DNA of 64,000 nucleotides from Thiocapsa bogorovii (GTDB lineage Bacteria; Pseudomonadota; Gammaproteobacteria; Chromatiales; Chromatiaceae). The position numbers and the translations under genes were made by a program. Below are positions 46,601 to 56,000 of the stretch, piece by piece (within the stretch, counting starts at the first letter, position 1; each line of letters starts with the position of its first letter). Location of the stretch: NCBI RefSeq assembly GCF_021228795.1, contig NZ_CP089309.1, positions 3,841,501-3,905,500 of the forward strand. Reading direction: 5' to 3'. The notes beneath the pieces were generated by a model. That model was not told the origin of the DNA and ran no database searches. It saw nothing but the letters and a program-made list of their open reading frames with translations.

Positions 46601-48620
46601 TCTGCACTACACCTACGATCCGGCCGGCAACATCACCCGCATCCGCGACGATGCCCAGCAGACGATCTTCTTCGCGAACCAACGGGTGGAACCAACCGCG
46701 AACTACAGCTACGACGCCATCTACCGCCTGACCGAGGCGACGGGGCGCGAGCATTTGGGCCAAGCCGCTAACGGTAGCCCGCTACCGCCGACACCCAGCA
46801 GTCACACCGATTCGCCGAGGCTGCTCCATCCGAGTGACGGCAACGCCATGGGCCGGTATCGCCAGCAATATGTCTACGACGAGGTCGGCAACTTCCTGAA
46901 GATGATCCATCAGGGAACGAATCCGGCAAACCCCGGCTGGACCCGCCAATACACCTACCAGGAAGACAGCCTGCTGGACCCTGGCAAGAAAAGCAACCGG
47001 CTGAGCAGCACCCGGATTGGCACTGGTGCCACCGAGAAATACACTCATGATGACCACGGCAACATGACCTCCATGCCGCATCTGTCCGAGATGCGCTGGG
47101 ACTTCGAGGACCAACTGCTAACGAGCGCGCGACAGGTAGTCAACCAGGGCGCACCGAAGACGACCTATTACGTCTACGACGCCGGCGGGCAGCGGGTGCG
47201 CAAGGTGACGGAACGGCAGAACGGAACGCACAAGACGGAGCGCATCTATCTCGGCGGCTATGAGAGCTACCGCGATTACTCAGGCGATGGGAGCACGGTA
47301 ACACTGGAGCGGGAGACCCTGCACATTATGGACGACAAGCAGCGGATCGCTTTGGTGGAGACACGGACAGATGTTGCCAATTCACCGGCAGAGCAATTAA
47401 TCCGTTACCAGCTTGGGAATCATATTGGATCGGCGAGTTTGGAGTTGGATGGTGACTCGAAGATCATTTCCTTCGAGGAGTATTATTCCTTTGGGAGTAC
47501 CGCTTATCAGGCCGTGCGTGATCAAACCGAAACGCCGAAACGGTACCGGTATACGGGGAAGGAGCGGGATGAGGAGACGGAATTAGGTTATCACAGGGCA
47601 AGATATTATGCGTCTTGGATAGGAAGATGGATAAGCGTCGATCCGGACGGATTGATGGATGGATCAGATTTTTTCGTATACTCTAGAAACAATCCTATTA
47701 GGATCAGCGACCCAAGCGGTAGGCAAAGCTATAGGAATGATCCGAGGGGTAATTTGTATAGAGGTATTGCGTTCGTTAAGAGTCTCCCGCGGTCGATTGC
47801 AGAGAGTTTTTGGGACCTTATCACGCAGAATCCAGCGTATCAGACATGTGCGAATGTGACTGACATCGCAATGATGGCGAGCGGCGCCGTTCTTGGGAAA
47901 GACCTGTCTAAGCATCTAACTGGGAATATTGGAAGAGGAGCTGCTGCAGGGGCGTCTGATACAGACCAAGCGGTTGAAGTTGCGAAACAAACGTTGGAAG
48001 TAGGCGTTAGTAAAGGCTTCGATATTGGTCTAAAGCATCTAACGTCCGCAGCCCCGCAGAAAGGACTACGCTTACTGAAGGGAAAAACGGAAGCTCCCCC
48101 ACGGTCTTCTCCATCGCTTGCTAACAAAGCGCCTGCTGAAACAGCTAGAGATGCGGAAACGATGCTGCAACATGAATTTGAGTTTAAATTCGCTTACGTG
48201 GAAGGTCAAACGACCAGAGCCGCAACTGTAGCTGAGGCAAAGATATTTAGGGAAAGTGTACATTTGAAAAGAGAAATATCTGTGTCAACGGTTAGTGGCG
48301 TTGAGCATACCATCGAAGGCGAAGCCGCCTCGGTTGCTGTATATGCAGGAAAAAATGTGACGGATGTGCTCCATACTCATCCAGTGACTAGAGTTGCTAG
48401 GGCGTCCATTGGCAAAGAGTCTGATATAGGAGCTATTCAGGCAGGTAATTACCCTCAATCCGGAACATTCCGCATAGTTGCTGAAAGATGGCCTATCACT
48501 CGCCAGACAGCAAAAAAAATCGGAGCTATGCCACCTCCAACGAGAATTGTCACTACGGTTATTCCCGTAAGCTCGGTTTATATGGGGCATCTACGTTATC
48601 AATCATTCCGGATACCGTGA
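40626..48620 (+). CDS. Insecticidal-type Tc toxin, fused TcB-TcC subunit with RHS shell and variable C-terminal tip
   Basis: 2664 residues. Order: SpvB domain (about 30-350; GSLTIPVATSPGRSGFGPQL), three FG-GAP-like propeller repeats (about 570-700; LTGDGHADVLI, LSGDGLTDIVV, IDGSGVTDILY), TcdB middle domains (YHHGFFDGVEREFRGFGMVE), then RHS repeats ending with RYTGKERDEETELGYHRARY and NPIRISDPSG (2362-2365). TcB and TcC normally form a hollow shell that encloses the self-cleaved C-terminal effector; here they are one polypeptide. Residues 2366-2664 are the candidate effector, in AT-richer DNA. GGAGG at 40614-40618 sets ATG 40626. TcA is encoded just downstream. Confidence 0.92.
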   Translation: MLPRADSSNASGRSGGVAGPPFLALPKGGGAVRGIGEKFAANPVTGTGSLTIPVATSPGRSGFGPQLALSYDSGSGNGPFGLGWDLSLPAITRKTDKGLPRYFDAQESDVFLLSGSEDLVPELTSDGSRYEDSTRAPGYTIHRYRPRIEGLFARIERWTKLDPETGQPAEPPDVHWRSISKDNILTLYGPGANSRIQDPDDPGRVFSWLISETRDDKGNAVLYEYKAENGTGVDLTKACERNRGGSGDPRRHTNRYLKRICYGNRKPLLDAAGKRPRFLTRAEIENRDKDAWMFEVVFDYGEHDESAPTPSDAGDWTYRHDPFSTYRAGFEVRTCRLCQRVLMFHNFPDETGVGHFPDETGVGADCLVRSTDFTYRYEHEQAQGDPRNPIHSVLTSVTQCGYRRKPGGYLKRSLPPVEFDYSAAVFDDTVRELDSKSVENLPYGLDGSTYQWADLDGDGLAGVLTEQGGAWLYKRNESPLTRTVTDGIARTAARLGPVETIPSRPGGGLAGGSRQLLDLAGDGQLDLVELSPPIAGFYERTDDGDWQPFRPFTDNPNLDWQDPNLKLVDLTGDGHADVLITEDEVFTWYPSLAEAGFGSAERLPAAFDEEHGPRVVFADGSQTLFLADLSGDGLTDIVVIRNGEVCYWPNLGYGRFGAKVTMDDAPWFDAPDQFDPRRIRLADIDGSGVTDILYLGRRETRVWLNQSGNAWGAPQTLAGFPDVDNVASVVAVDLLGNGTGCLVWSSPLPGESRAALRYLDLMAQGKPHLMVGLKNNLGAETRVRYVASTSFYLTDRQAGHPWITRLPFPVHVVERVETHDHISGNRFTTRYAYHHGFFDGVEREFRGFGMVEQWDTEELAALTADGTLPAATNEDPASHVPPVLTRTWFHTGVYLGREHVSDFFAGLLDGNDKGEYYREPGLTDDEASKLHLDDVERRLYDDKQARARLLPDTVLPPGHSVDEAREACRAIKGSMLRQEVYALDGGDKEQTPYSVTEQNFTVRLIQGRKDNRHAVFFTHARETLGYRYERDPEDPRISHALTLHVDDYGNVLEALAIGYGRRKASTDPSLTAADKAKQTGPLITFTENSVTNPIDDSVETTDGKTIKYPDDHRAPLPAETRTYELTGFKLESKAVRFSMDDWTTKDPITGLLRLESAAEIDYEVTASPGDRQKRLIEHVRTRYREDDLTGLLPLGKLEPLALPGESYTLAFTPGLLHQVYTPRRPGQPDEPLLPTDPVQLTQLLGGKGADQGGYIQIDGNWWIPAGRVHYSTDPKHSAAQELAEAQAHFYLPRRYRDPFDQDTLVDFDGPAVPSKLAYDLLATRTQDALGNTVEAANDYRVLQPSLVTDANGNQTAAAFDALGLVVATATMGKSGEGLGDLLQGFDPDPTLAELQQFVADPLGEAASLLGKATNRIVYDLERFTRARDPDHPECGSQPPFAATLARETHLHEPGGAQTKIQVGFSYSDGFGREIQKKIQAEPGEAPQRGNPVVMASGDTCPGKLKRDAKGEPEQGRADPRWVGTGRTVFNNKGKPVRKYEPFFSAAHLYEPERDMTDTGVSPVLFYDPLDRVIATLHPNHTYEKVGFDPWRQTTYDVNDTVAASGQQTADPRTDPDIASFVEAYFKTQPAAWQTWHQERTTGQMGNAEQEAAQKAAKHADTPTIAHFDVLGRPFLTLADNGPDPAKPTERLLFATRVELDIEGNQRAVIDAKDRIVMRYDYDIAGPEQREDGEEDQGPDSIHHASMEAGERWLLKDVASNPIRAWDSRGHALRTEYDTLRRPVARYVRGTDAQHSDPRTLNKEPRFEEIDYGEGQANAAALNLRTRVYRHCDGAGAVTYGYDFKGNLLASTRELADEYKDILDWGLPQPPGETFKSSTAYDALNRPIALRTPDQSDSRLTYNEANLLQAIRVNLRGEQQNGQPVWTDFVINIDYDAKGQRTRIDYGNKVTTRYEYDPLTYRLTHLLTRRDPSFLDDCPQQPKAGWPGCQVQNLHYTYDPAGNITRIRDDAQQTIFFANQRVEPTANYSYDAIYRLTEATGREHLGQAANGSPLPPTPSSHTDSPRLLHPSDGNAMGRYRQQYVYDEVGNFLKMIHQGTNPANPGWTRQYTYQEDSLLDPGKKSNRLSSTRIGTGATEKYTHDDHGNMTSMPHLSEMRWDFEDQLLTSARQVVNQGAPKTTYYVYDAGGQRVRKVTERQNGTHKTERIYLGGYESYRDYSGDGSTVTLERETLHIMDDKQRIALVETRTDVANSPAEQLIRYQLGNHIGSASLELDGDSKIISFEEYYSFGSTAYQAVRDQTETPKRYRYTGKERDEETELGYHRARYYASWIGRWISVDPDGLMDGSDFFVYSRNNPIRISDPSGRQSYRNDPRGNLYRGIAFVKSLPRSIAESFWDLITQNPAYQTCANVTDIAMMASGAVLGKDLSKHLTGNIGRGAAAGASDTDQAVEVAKQTLEVGVSKGFDIGLKHLTSAAPQKGLRLLKGKTEAPPRSSPSLANKAPAETARDAETMLQHEFEFKFAYVEGQTTRAATVAEAKIFRESVHLKREISVSTVSGVEHTIEGEAASVAVYAGKNVTDVLHTHPVTRVARASIGKESDIGAIQAGNYPQSGTFRIVAERWPITRQTAKKIGAMPPPTRIVTTVIPVSSVYMGHLRYQSFRIP

Positions 48621-48635
48621 CACAGGACTAAACAA

Positions 48636-48705
48636 CCACCGGCTAAAGCCGGTGGGTTTGCCCTACGGACTGAAAGTCCGGATACGCGTCGACTGAGCGA
48701 CGCGT
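48636..48705. repeat. Three tandem hairpins after the TcBC gene
   Basis: Three palindromes within 70 bp: CCACCGGCTAAAGCCGGTGG (48636-48655), CGGACT-GAA-AGTCCG (48666-48680), and ACGCGTCG-N6-CGACGCGT (48684-48705). The first could terminate transcription of the toxin gene. Clustered hairpins of this kind resemble ends of IS200/IS605-type elements. Confidence 0.65.
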
Positions 48706-49286
48706 CGAGGGCTGGCGCTTGGAGCATTCCTCTGCACATCCCGGCGACGGTGAGTTCTTTGCGGACGACTGCCACAACACCCGCACCGCTAGCCAAACAG
48801 GAACAGGAGGCGTGCCCAGGCGGTTTGATGGTCCATCAGACCGAGACCACTCCGGAACGGTGGCCGACGTCGCTGACACCGATGCCTCGCAAACAGCCCG
48901 GATGAAATCTGCCCGCCTGAAAGGCGGGGGTTTTAACCTTGGATATCGAAATAAAGAGGGAAACCTTGATCTGAATCCCGGCCACAACCTGACGGGGGAC
49001 GGGCGGGACGCCCGATCCCCGACCTGCAAGGGTGGCCAAAGTTATGATCGACGTTAAGAGGGACGGATCACGTTTGTTCATCACAGCATAAGAGGCTAGA
49101 ACAGTTGTCGCTTTGATATGGGTTTTTGTCGGTTTCCTTGCGGCCCCTTCTTTCCTTGCTTGCCTCGGAAATTACAACGGCGATTGCGTACACCCGGTTC
49201 ACTCCGATCCATTCCTATCACCTGGCGGAGCGAACCCATACAGACCATGAAAGCAACAGCAGTCGCCAAGGCGACAGAGGCATCCA
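48706..49286. other. Non-coding gap with a further hairpin
   Basis: About 580 bp. It contains a hairpin CCCGCCT-GAA-AGGCGGG (48912-48928) followed by GGTTTT. Open frames on both strands read through the hairpins and resemble nothing known. It may be the remnant of a TnpB-type element of which only the palindromic ends survive. Confidence 0.4.
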
Positions 49287-49412
49287 ATGGCGGAGCAAAC
49301 CTATAGCGTCGGCGGTATTGTCTTGAAATCAACTGGCACCGACAGCGCGGGCCTCGGGCTCGAATCCTTGGACTCAGACCTGCTGTTCGACAAACTGCTC
49401 GGCTCCGCGTGA
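49287..49412 (+). CDS. Small protein, 41 residues, between Tc toxin genes
   Basis: Short frame starting MAEQTYSVGGIVLKSTG and ending LLFDKLLGSA, with AGAGG 7 bp upstream of ATG 49287. The stop is 10 bp before the next gene, which has its own GAGGAG. Composition is balanced and unlike a random frame. No family was recognised. It may be a small accessory of the toxin locus or a fragment of a longer gene. Confidence 0.45.
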   Translation: MAEQTYSVGGIVLKSTGTDSAGLGLESLDSDLLFDKLLGSA

Positions 49413-49422
49413 GGAGACGTCA

Positions 49423-50022
49423 ATGGATCCCACATGGCCCTGGAACAGCCTTGAGATCGCCAAGCTGCTGGTCTCCGTCCTCACACCCCTGTCGATCGGA
49501 CTTCTTGGTTTCTGGTTCAACCGGCGGTTGCACAAGTTGGAGTCGGAGCGTGAAGACTCGCGACGAACGGAGGAGGCGCGGAAAAGAAAAGCGCGCGACG
49601 AGCTCGAGAGGCGGTTTGTGCCGCATATCGAATTTGACATCGACTGCCATTTCTATGGGCCGCACCAAGGCAAGTACGCGGCCGAGTTCACGCTTTCGGC
49701 CAGCAACAAGGGAATAACACGTCATGAGTTCACGAGCGTCCTTCTGCGCGTGCGTGGCGTGACCCAGGAGGCTTCATTGCGCTTCTGGGCAAAGCATTAT
49801 CCCCACAGGTTGGAGTTTCCGGAAGCGATTCTCAAGGATGAAGTCAAGCCTAGGAACTGGAATTATATCTTCGTCGAGCCGGGTGTTACTCAGCGTCTCA
49901 CCTATTCGACGATCATTGATGAAGAGATACGACTTATCACCGCGCGTGCCGAATTCCATTACGCGCGGTACACGCCTCACAGCACCGAAAGGATGTTCGA
50001 AGTCCGTGCACCGAAGGTCTAA
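49423..50022 (+). CDS. Membrane-anchored coiled-coil protein of unknown function
   Basis: 199 residues. A single N-terminal transmembrane helix (about 12-30; IAKLLVSVLTPLSIGLLGFW) is followed by a charged coiled coil (about 33-65; LHKLESEREDSRRTEEARKR) and a beta-rich C-terminal domain (HIEFDIDCHFYGP and TLSASNKGITRHEF). This layout is shared by various small membrane-associated hypotheticals. It lies 30 bp upstream of the TcA gene, so it may be co-expressed with the toxin. No function is proposed. Confidence 0.7.
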   Translation: MDPTWPWNSLEIAKLLVSVLTPLSIGLLGFWFNRRLHKLESEREDSRRTEEARKRKARDELERRFVPHIEFDIDCHFYGPHQGKYAAEFTLSASNKGITRHEFTSVLLRVRGVTQEASLRFWAKHYPHRLEFPEAILKDEVKPRNWNYIFVEPGVTQRLTYSTIIDEEIRLITARAEFHYARYTPHSTERMFEVRAPKV

Positions 50023-50052
50023 AGACCTCTTTAGAAACCGAAGAGATCAGTC

Positions 50053-53000
50053 ATGCGCGATACGACCCACCCTCTCGCCCTCAATGACCGCGGCGAGGCC
50101 GTTGCGGAGCTTCAACAGGCGCTTGTCAGCCTGGGTTTGCCAATCCCCAGAGGCGAGACGGATGAGGCCGCCTTCGGTGTCGGCACCGAGAACGCGCTTC
50201 TCAGCTTTCAAACGAGCGCTAACCTGCGTCGTACCGGAATCACGGATGCGGACACGGAGGCGGCATTGGCCCGTGCGATCGGTGTCGTGGCGACGGGCCA
50301 GTATCGGGCTGAAGGTCGCATCTTTTCCGGCCAGGGATTTCCGGCTGGAGGGGTCACCGTGCGGCTCTACAGCCGTGGCTTCGGCGATTCCAAGGCTCTG
50401 ATTGGCCAGACAGAAACCGACGGTCAGGGCTTCTATGCGGTGAACTACGATCTTCCGGGCCGGTCGGCAAACCTCGAAGTCTTCATGGTCTCCCCGGACG
50501 GTGCCGAGGTCTCCTTGTCGAGCACCCGGTTCAACGCGGAACGGTACGAGGTGCTGAATCTTGTTGCACCAGCCGGTGCGGTTCCCTTGGCGCCTGAATT
50601 CGAGCGGCTGAGCCGCGATCTTCAGGCGCACCTGGGGGACGCCGCGGAGGGGCGGGCCGGTCTCGCCGATGCGCAAGAGAACGGCGAGCGGCAGGATCTC
50701 ACGCTCCTGCATCGGGCCACGGGCTGGGATGCCCGACTGATCGCCATGGCAGCGACCGCTGACCGATTGGGCAACGAGCTCGGCATCGCGCCGGATGCCG
50801 CTTACGCCCTGTGCCGGGTCGGTCTGCCCACGGACCGGGAGCTGCTCGCCCGAGTACCCACCGCAGCCATCGGAAAGGCACTGCGCAAGGCCGTCGAGTC
50901 GGGCATCGTCGCGCTCGACCAAGACCAGATCGTCGAGGCCGAAGGGCACCTTCGAGAAACGGCCATCGAGACCCGTCGTCAGGAACGGGCGCCGGGCGCC
51001 CTGTCGACGTTCGGCGAGCTGCTCGGCAAAGCGGATAGCGTCGAAGCGAAGGAGCGCGCGCTGTTTGAAGACCTCCATTTCGCCCGCGAAGACGCCGTCG
51101 TGGACCTTTGGGAGCAGGCACGCGCCCGAGGGATAAGCGAAAACTCCATCGCTGCCTTGCGGCTGCAGGGCAAGCTGGCGTGCCTGACCTTCAACAACGC
51201 CGAGCTTGCCGCTTCGCTCCAAAGCGACCTCGATTCGCCCGACGACCTAACCCCCCTGGTCGACCTGGATCTCGACCGGGCCGAGACCTGGAAGGCGCAA
51301 CTGCGCGGATTGGGGAACCGGGACAGAGAGGACGCGCTGGAGGACCTGATCCCGCCTGCCTACCAAGGCGAGACCCCGGCGGACCGACTCGATGCCTACG
51401 CCGCGGACCTGGCTCGCAAGGTCCGGGTGAGCTTCCCGACCCAGGTGGTCCGGCGATTGGTCGAGCGGGGCGATCTCTCGCTCGGCGACGGCCCCCAAGC
51501 CGGCGTTGCCAGCTTTCTAAAGAATGCCGCCGATCTTGGCTTTGAGCTGGGACAAACGCGACTCAGCGCGTTCGTTGAGCAGAATCTCGACAAAGTCCTG
51601 TCGGATGATATGACGTCGGCGGAGCGAACCGCCACGGTGAAGGAGATCACCCGCCTGCAGTGTCTCTATCAGATCACGCCGAGCAACGAGTCGCTCATCG
51701 CCATCGCGAAGCTCGGCTTCGCCTCCGCGGACGATGTAGCCGCCTTTACGGCCGACGAGTTCCGCGACCGCTTCGGCGCGGACTTCCCGTCTCTTGACGA
51801 GGCACGTCTGGTCCACGAGAAGGCGCAGCAGGTCACCAGCGTCATCTACAACTTCTGCACCATGGCCCAGCAGATGGCCAGCACGCCGCCAACCTATGTG
51901 ACGTCCCCTTCTGCGTCCCAGGTAACGGAGGCAAAGAACAATCTGATCAAGCATTATCCTTCGCTGGAGACCCTGTTCGGCTCATTGGATTTCTGCGACT
52001 GTGAGCACTGTCGTTCGGTCTTGAGTCCGGCGGCCTATTTCGTGGATCTCCTGCAATTCCTCGACCCCAAACCGACGGTATGGACGAGCTTTTGTCATGC
52101 CTGGAGGAGAAAGCACGGGCAGGAGGCGCCCTATCCCTTCGGCGACAAAGCAGCCTATGACCGTTTCGATGCCGAGTGGAAAGACGGCGCCCCGCCGATC
52201 GAGAAGACGCCATACGAGATCCTTATCGCCCATCGCCCCGATCTGCCACACATTCAGCTCACCTGTGAGAATACCCAAACCGCCTTGCCGTATATCGACG
52301 TCGTCAACGAGATCCTCGAATACTACGTTGCCCACGGCGAACTCGCTGCCGGTGCCGCTCACAACACCGGCAAGGATGTCACCACGGCGGAGCTGCTCGC
52401 CGAGCCCCAAAACGTGCTCTCCGCTGCCTACGACAAGCTCAAGACGGCCTGCTACCCGCTGAAGCTGCCCTTCGACCTCTGGCTGGAAACCGCTCGACGG
52501 TTCTTCGATCACTTCGACACCCCGCTCTGGCAGGTGTTGGACCTGCTGCGACCGACCGAGACGCTGTTCGACACCACGGTGGCCTACGCCCGCGAGGCGG
52601 TCTTCGGCGAGTACCTGGGGCTTTCACCGGCGCAATCTGCGCTCTTTGCCAATACTGAGCCGCTACATTGGCATCTCCTCTACGGATACAGCGAGGAAGC
52701 CGATGCGCTCAAGGCGCTTACCTGCGCCAAGACGCTCTCCAGGCGGTTGGACCTCAGCTATAAGGAGCTGGTGGACCTCGTGCAGACCAGCTTCGTGAAC
52801 CCCGGGCTAGCCGATCTGGCGCTCGTCTGGAAGTTGGGACTCGAGATTGGTGATGTGGTGCAGTATTTCAAAGTCCAGGGAACGCCTGGTTACGCTGCTG
52901 AGCAGCAGGCCTTCGAGCAACGTCTGGGCGCCCTCGACACGACCTATCAGCTGCAGGCGGGCTCCACCAAGAAGGCGCTTGAAGACCTCTGGAAAGCCGG

Positions 53001-56000
53001 GAAATTCGAAGACACACTGGTGCTCAAGGACACCTCCGGTCTTTGCGATTTCGGCGAAACCTACCTTCGGTTTGTCGATGGTACGGACGCCGACGCGCTG
53101 GTGCTTCTGAAGATCAACCTCTTCGTCCGGCTATGGAAGGCACTCGGCTGGTCGATGGAGGAAACCGATCGCGCCCTTCAGGTCTTCCTGCCCAAGAGCT
53201 TACTGCCGTTGAATAGCGCGGACCTCGGCGAGGCCCTGCAGACTGCGCTGATCTACCTTGCCCACCTCAAGGCCCTTGTGGAGAAAGTCGAGGTTGGCAA
53301 GAACAGCCGCTTGAAGCTGCTCACCTTGTGGTTTGACCTGCCGACGACGGGCAAGCAGTCACTTTATGCCCAGCTTTTCCTCACGCCAAGTGTATTGAAA
53401 GAGGATCCGGCCTTCGACGATCCGCTGGGCAAGTACCTCTCCGACTCGACCCGTCTCCTTGCGGATCATCTCGGCACGCTGCAGGGTGCCCTAAACCTGA
53501 CCGCGGATGACATACGGCGAATTCTGCTTGACGTCGACATCGATATCGCTCCGCTCTTTTCGTTAACTTGGTCCGACCTTGAAGGCGTGCTGAAGGACGG
53601 CGCCCCCCCGAAAGCGCTCCAGACGGCTTGCAAGGGCAAAGGCGTCTCGCTGTCCACCAGCGCCGTTGTCAAGACGGAGATACAGGATGCCAAGTGGCGC
53701 ATCACCGACGGACAGAAGCAGTATGTACTCACGAAGACTGGCGCAACATTACTGTTTTACGATGCCGGGGACGCCCCGAAGCTTACGCTGGAGAATGTCT
53801 CGCTGCTGTACCGCTATGGCTTGCTGTCTGCGGGTCTGAACCTGTCGATACGCGATCTGATTCGATTGAAGGGGCTATCCGGGCTGGACCCCTTCAAGCC
53901 ACTATGCAAGACGGCGCTGGCCGTCATTACGGACGATTACGCGCTCACGCAAACCCTGCAGTTCGTTGAGGTAGCTGAAAAGATCAAGCAGAGTGGCTTC
54001 GCGGTAGAAGACCTGGAATACTTGATTCGCCATCGATTCGATTCCACCGGTGACTACCGTATCAGCGCCGAGCCGCCGTTCGCGGTTATTAAGACACTCG
54101 CTGCCGGGCTGCGGAACATCGATGCGGAGCATGCCGTCCCGGTCGATGCAGACAGCATCACGGACGACTGGCTGCAGCAGGAGCTCGCCCTTGTACTGAG
54201 CAGCGATGTCGCTCAGCAGTTTTTCGCTATGGTCAAGGGGACGGTCGTATACGAGGCTAGCGAGGCAGAGGTTCTCGATGCGAACAAGCTCGATCCTAAG
54301 AGCTTGGCCAAGTTTCCTGCCGTCCAGGTCAGCTACGATAAACAAGAGACGACTCAGCGGCTCCGCTACCTTGGCGTTCTGACGGATACGGCAAAGATCG
54401 CACTGACGGCAGCCATCCCGTCGGCAGTGCTTAACGATCTTCTTGCCAGAGTACAGAAGGCGGCCAAGACGTTTTTCGATAAGCATCTCAAAGGCTTTCT
54501 TTCCGCGGCTGACTTCGATCTGTTGTTTGGCGCCGGACGACCGGACGCGGAGAAGCGGAAGAAGATCGCCGACGCCTTCCTGCCCTATTTACGAAGAAAG
54601 CTCTCCCGCCAGCTCGCGGTGCAGACGCTGGCGGCCGACCTCAAGGCCGACGCCTCCCTCGTCGAGGCGCTGCTGACCGACTCCGGCGAGGCGTCGGGTT
54701 ATCTGGTGCCGGCGGGTCAACCCGAACGGCTCCTGAGCGATCCCAGCGATTCGAGTAAGCCGATTCTGGACGCCTTCGTCACGGCAAACACACAAGGTCT
54801 AACGGGGGCGTTTTACGACAGTGATGACAAGCTCATCGAGACGATCCACTTGGATGCTGCCGACACCGGCGCCAAGACTACCACCGGCACAGCCATTAAG
54901 CCCGCCGAGACCAGCAGCGCGCACCTGGACGGCTGGATCGAGGTAGCTACAACGGGGACCTATTGTTTCTTACTGGCCTTGACCCCTGGGGCCGAAGCCG
55001 AGCTCGGCTTCGACCATCTGCCGGATCCGCTGGTTCGCGGGAAAGCGGACACCCAAGCCACGACGACGACCGAGCTCAGCGGCTACCTGGAGCTGAAGGC
55101 AGGCGTGCCCTACCACTTCACACTGGATGCCCGCAACCTCGACACCAGCGACGTGGCCGTTCTCGTGCAGAGCGCCGACATGGCGAAAGATGCCCTCAGC
55201 AAACTCAGACTCTACCCCGCGGCCGGCGTCGAACGCGTTAAGAGGGCATCGACATTGTTGGCGAAGACGCTCCAGATCCTGCAAGGTCTGGGACTGAGCG
55301 AGAGAGAGTTGCGCTACTTCGTCACCTATCAGGCCGATTTCAACAATCTCGATCTGGGCAAGCTCCCGACAGGGGCCACCGACGACACAGCGATTAACGC
55401 GGAGGCGCTCTTCGGTCAGTTTCTTCGCCTCGCGGACTACGCCGCCCTGAAACGCGAACTTTCCGCAGGCACTGACGACCTGATCGCCATCTTCGAGCAG
55501 GCTCGGTGCAGCTATCCGGCAACAGCCGCGTCACTGGACAAGAAGACGGCGTTGTTCAAGGACCTGTGCACCAGGGTCGCCTCCCTCACGCGCCGCAGCA
55601 CCGAGATGGTCCAGGCGACGGCGGAGCATCTGGGCTTTGCGACCCAATCTTCGTCCGACGGCACGACATTGTCTCTTCTGGCGCCTGACTTCACACACGA
55701 AAGGGGTCTTGAGAGGCTCTGGAAGGTCTTGCAGCTTGTCGAGAAGCTCGGAGTTTCGGCCGACACGTTGGCCCGCTGGACGGCAATCGTCGGCAGAACT
55801 ACGCCCGATACAAGCCGCGCGGCGATCGCCAACGAGCTGAAGAACGCCATCAAGTCCCGTTACACGCCGGAGAGCTGGCAGCGCATCGCGCAGTCAATTT
55901 TCGACGAGCTGCGCCGGCTCCAGCGCGATGCCCTGGTTGCGCAAGTCATGCATGAGGAAGGCTTCGAGCGCATGGAAGAGCTGTTCGAATACTTCCTGAT

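Noticed and set aside
48599-48796. 65-codon minus-strand frame over the hairpin cluster
   Set aside because: It is mostly a translation of the palindromes and has no independent support.
50047-51222. Long minus-strand open frame opposite the start of TcA1
   Set aside because: It is the shadow of the TcA1 coding strand, which shows recognisable domains in its own frame.
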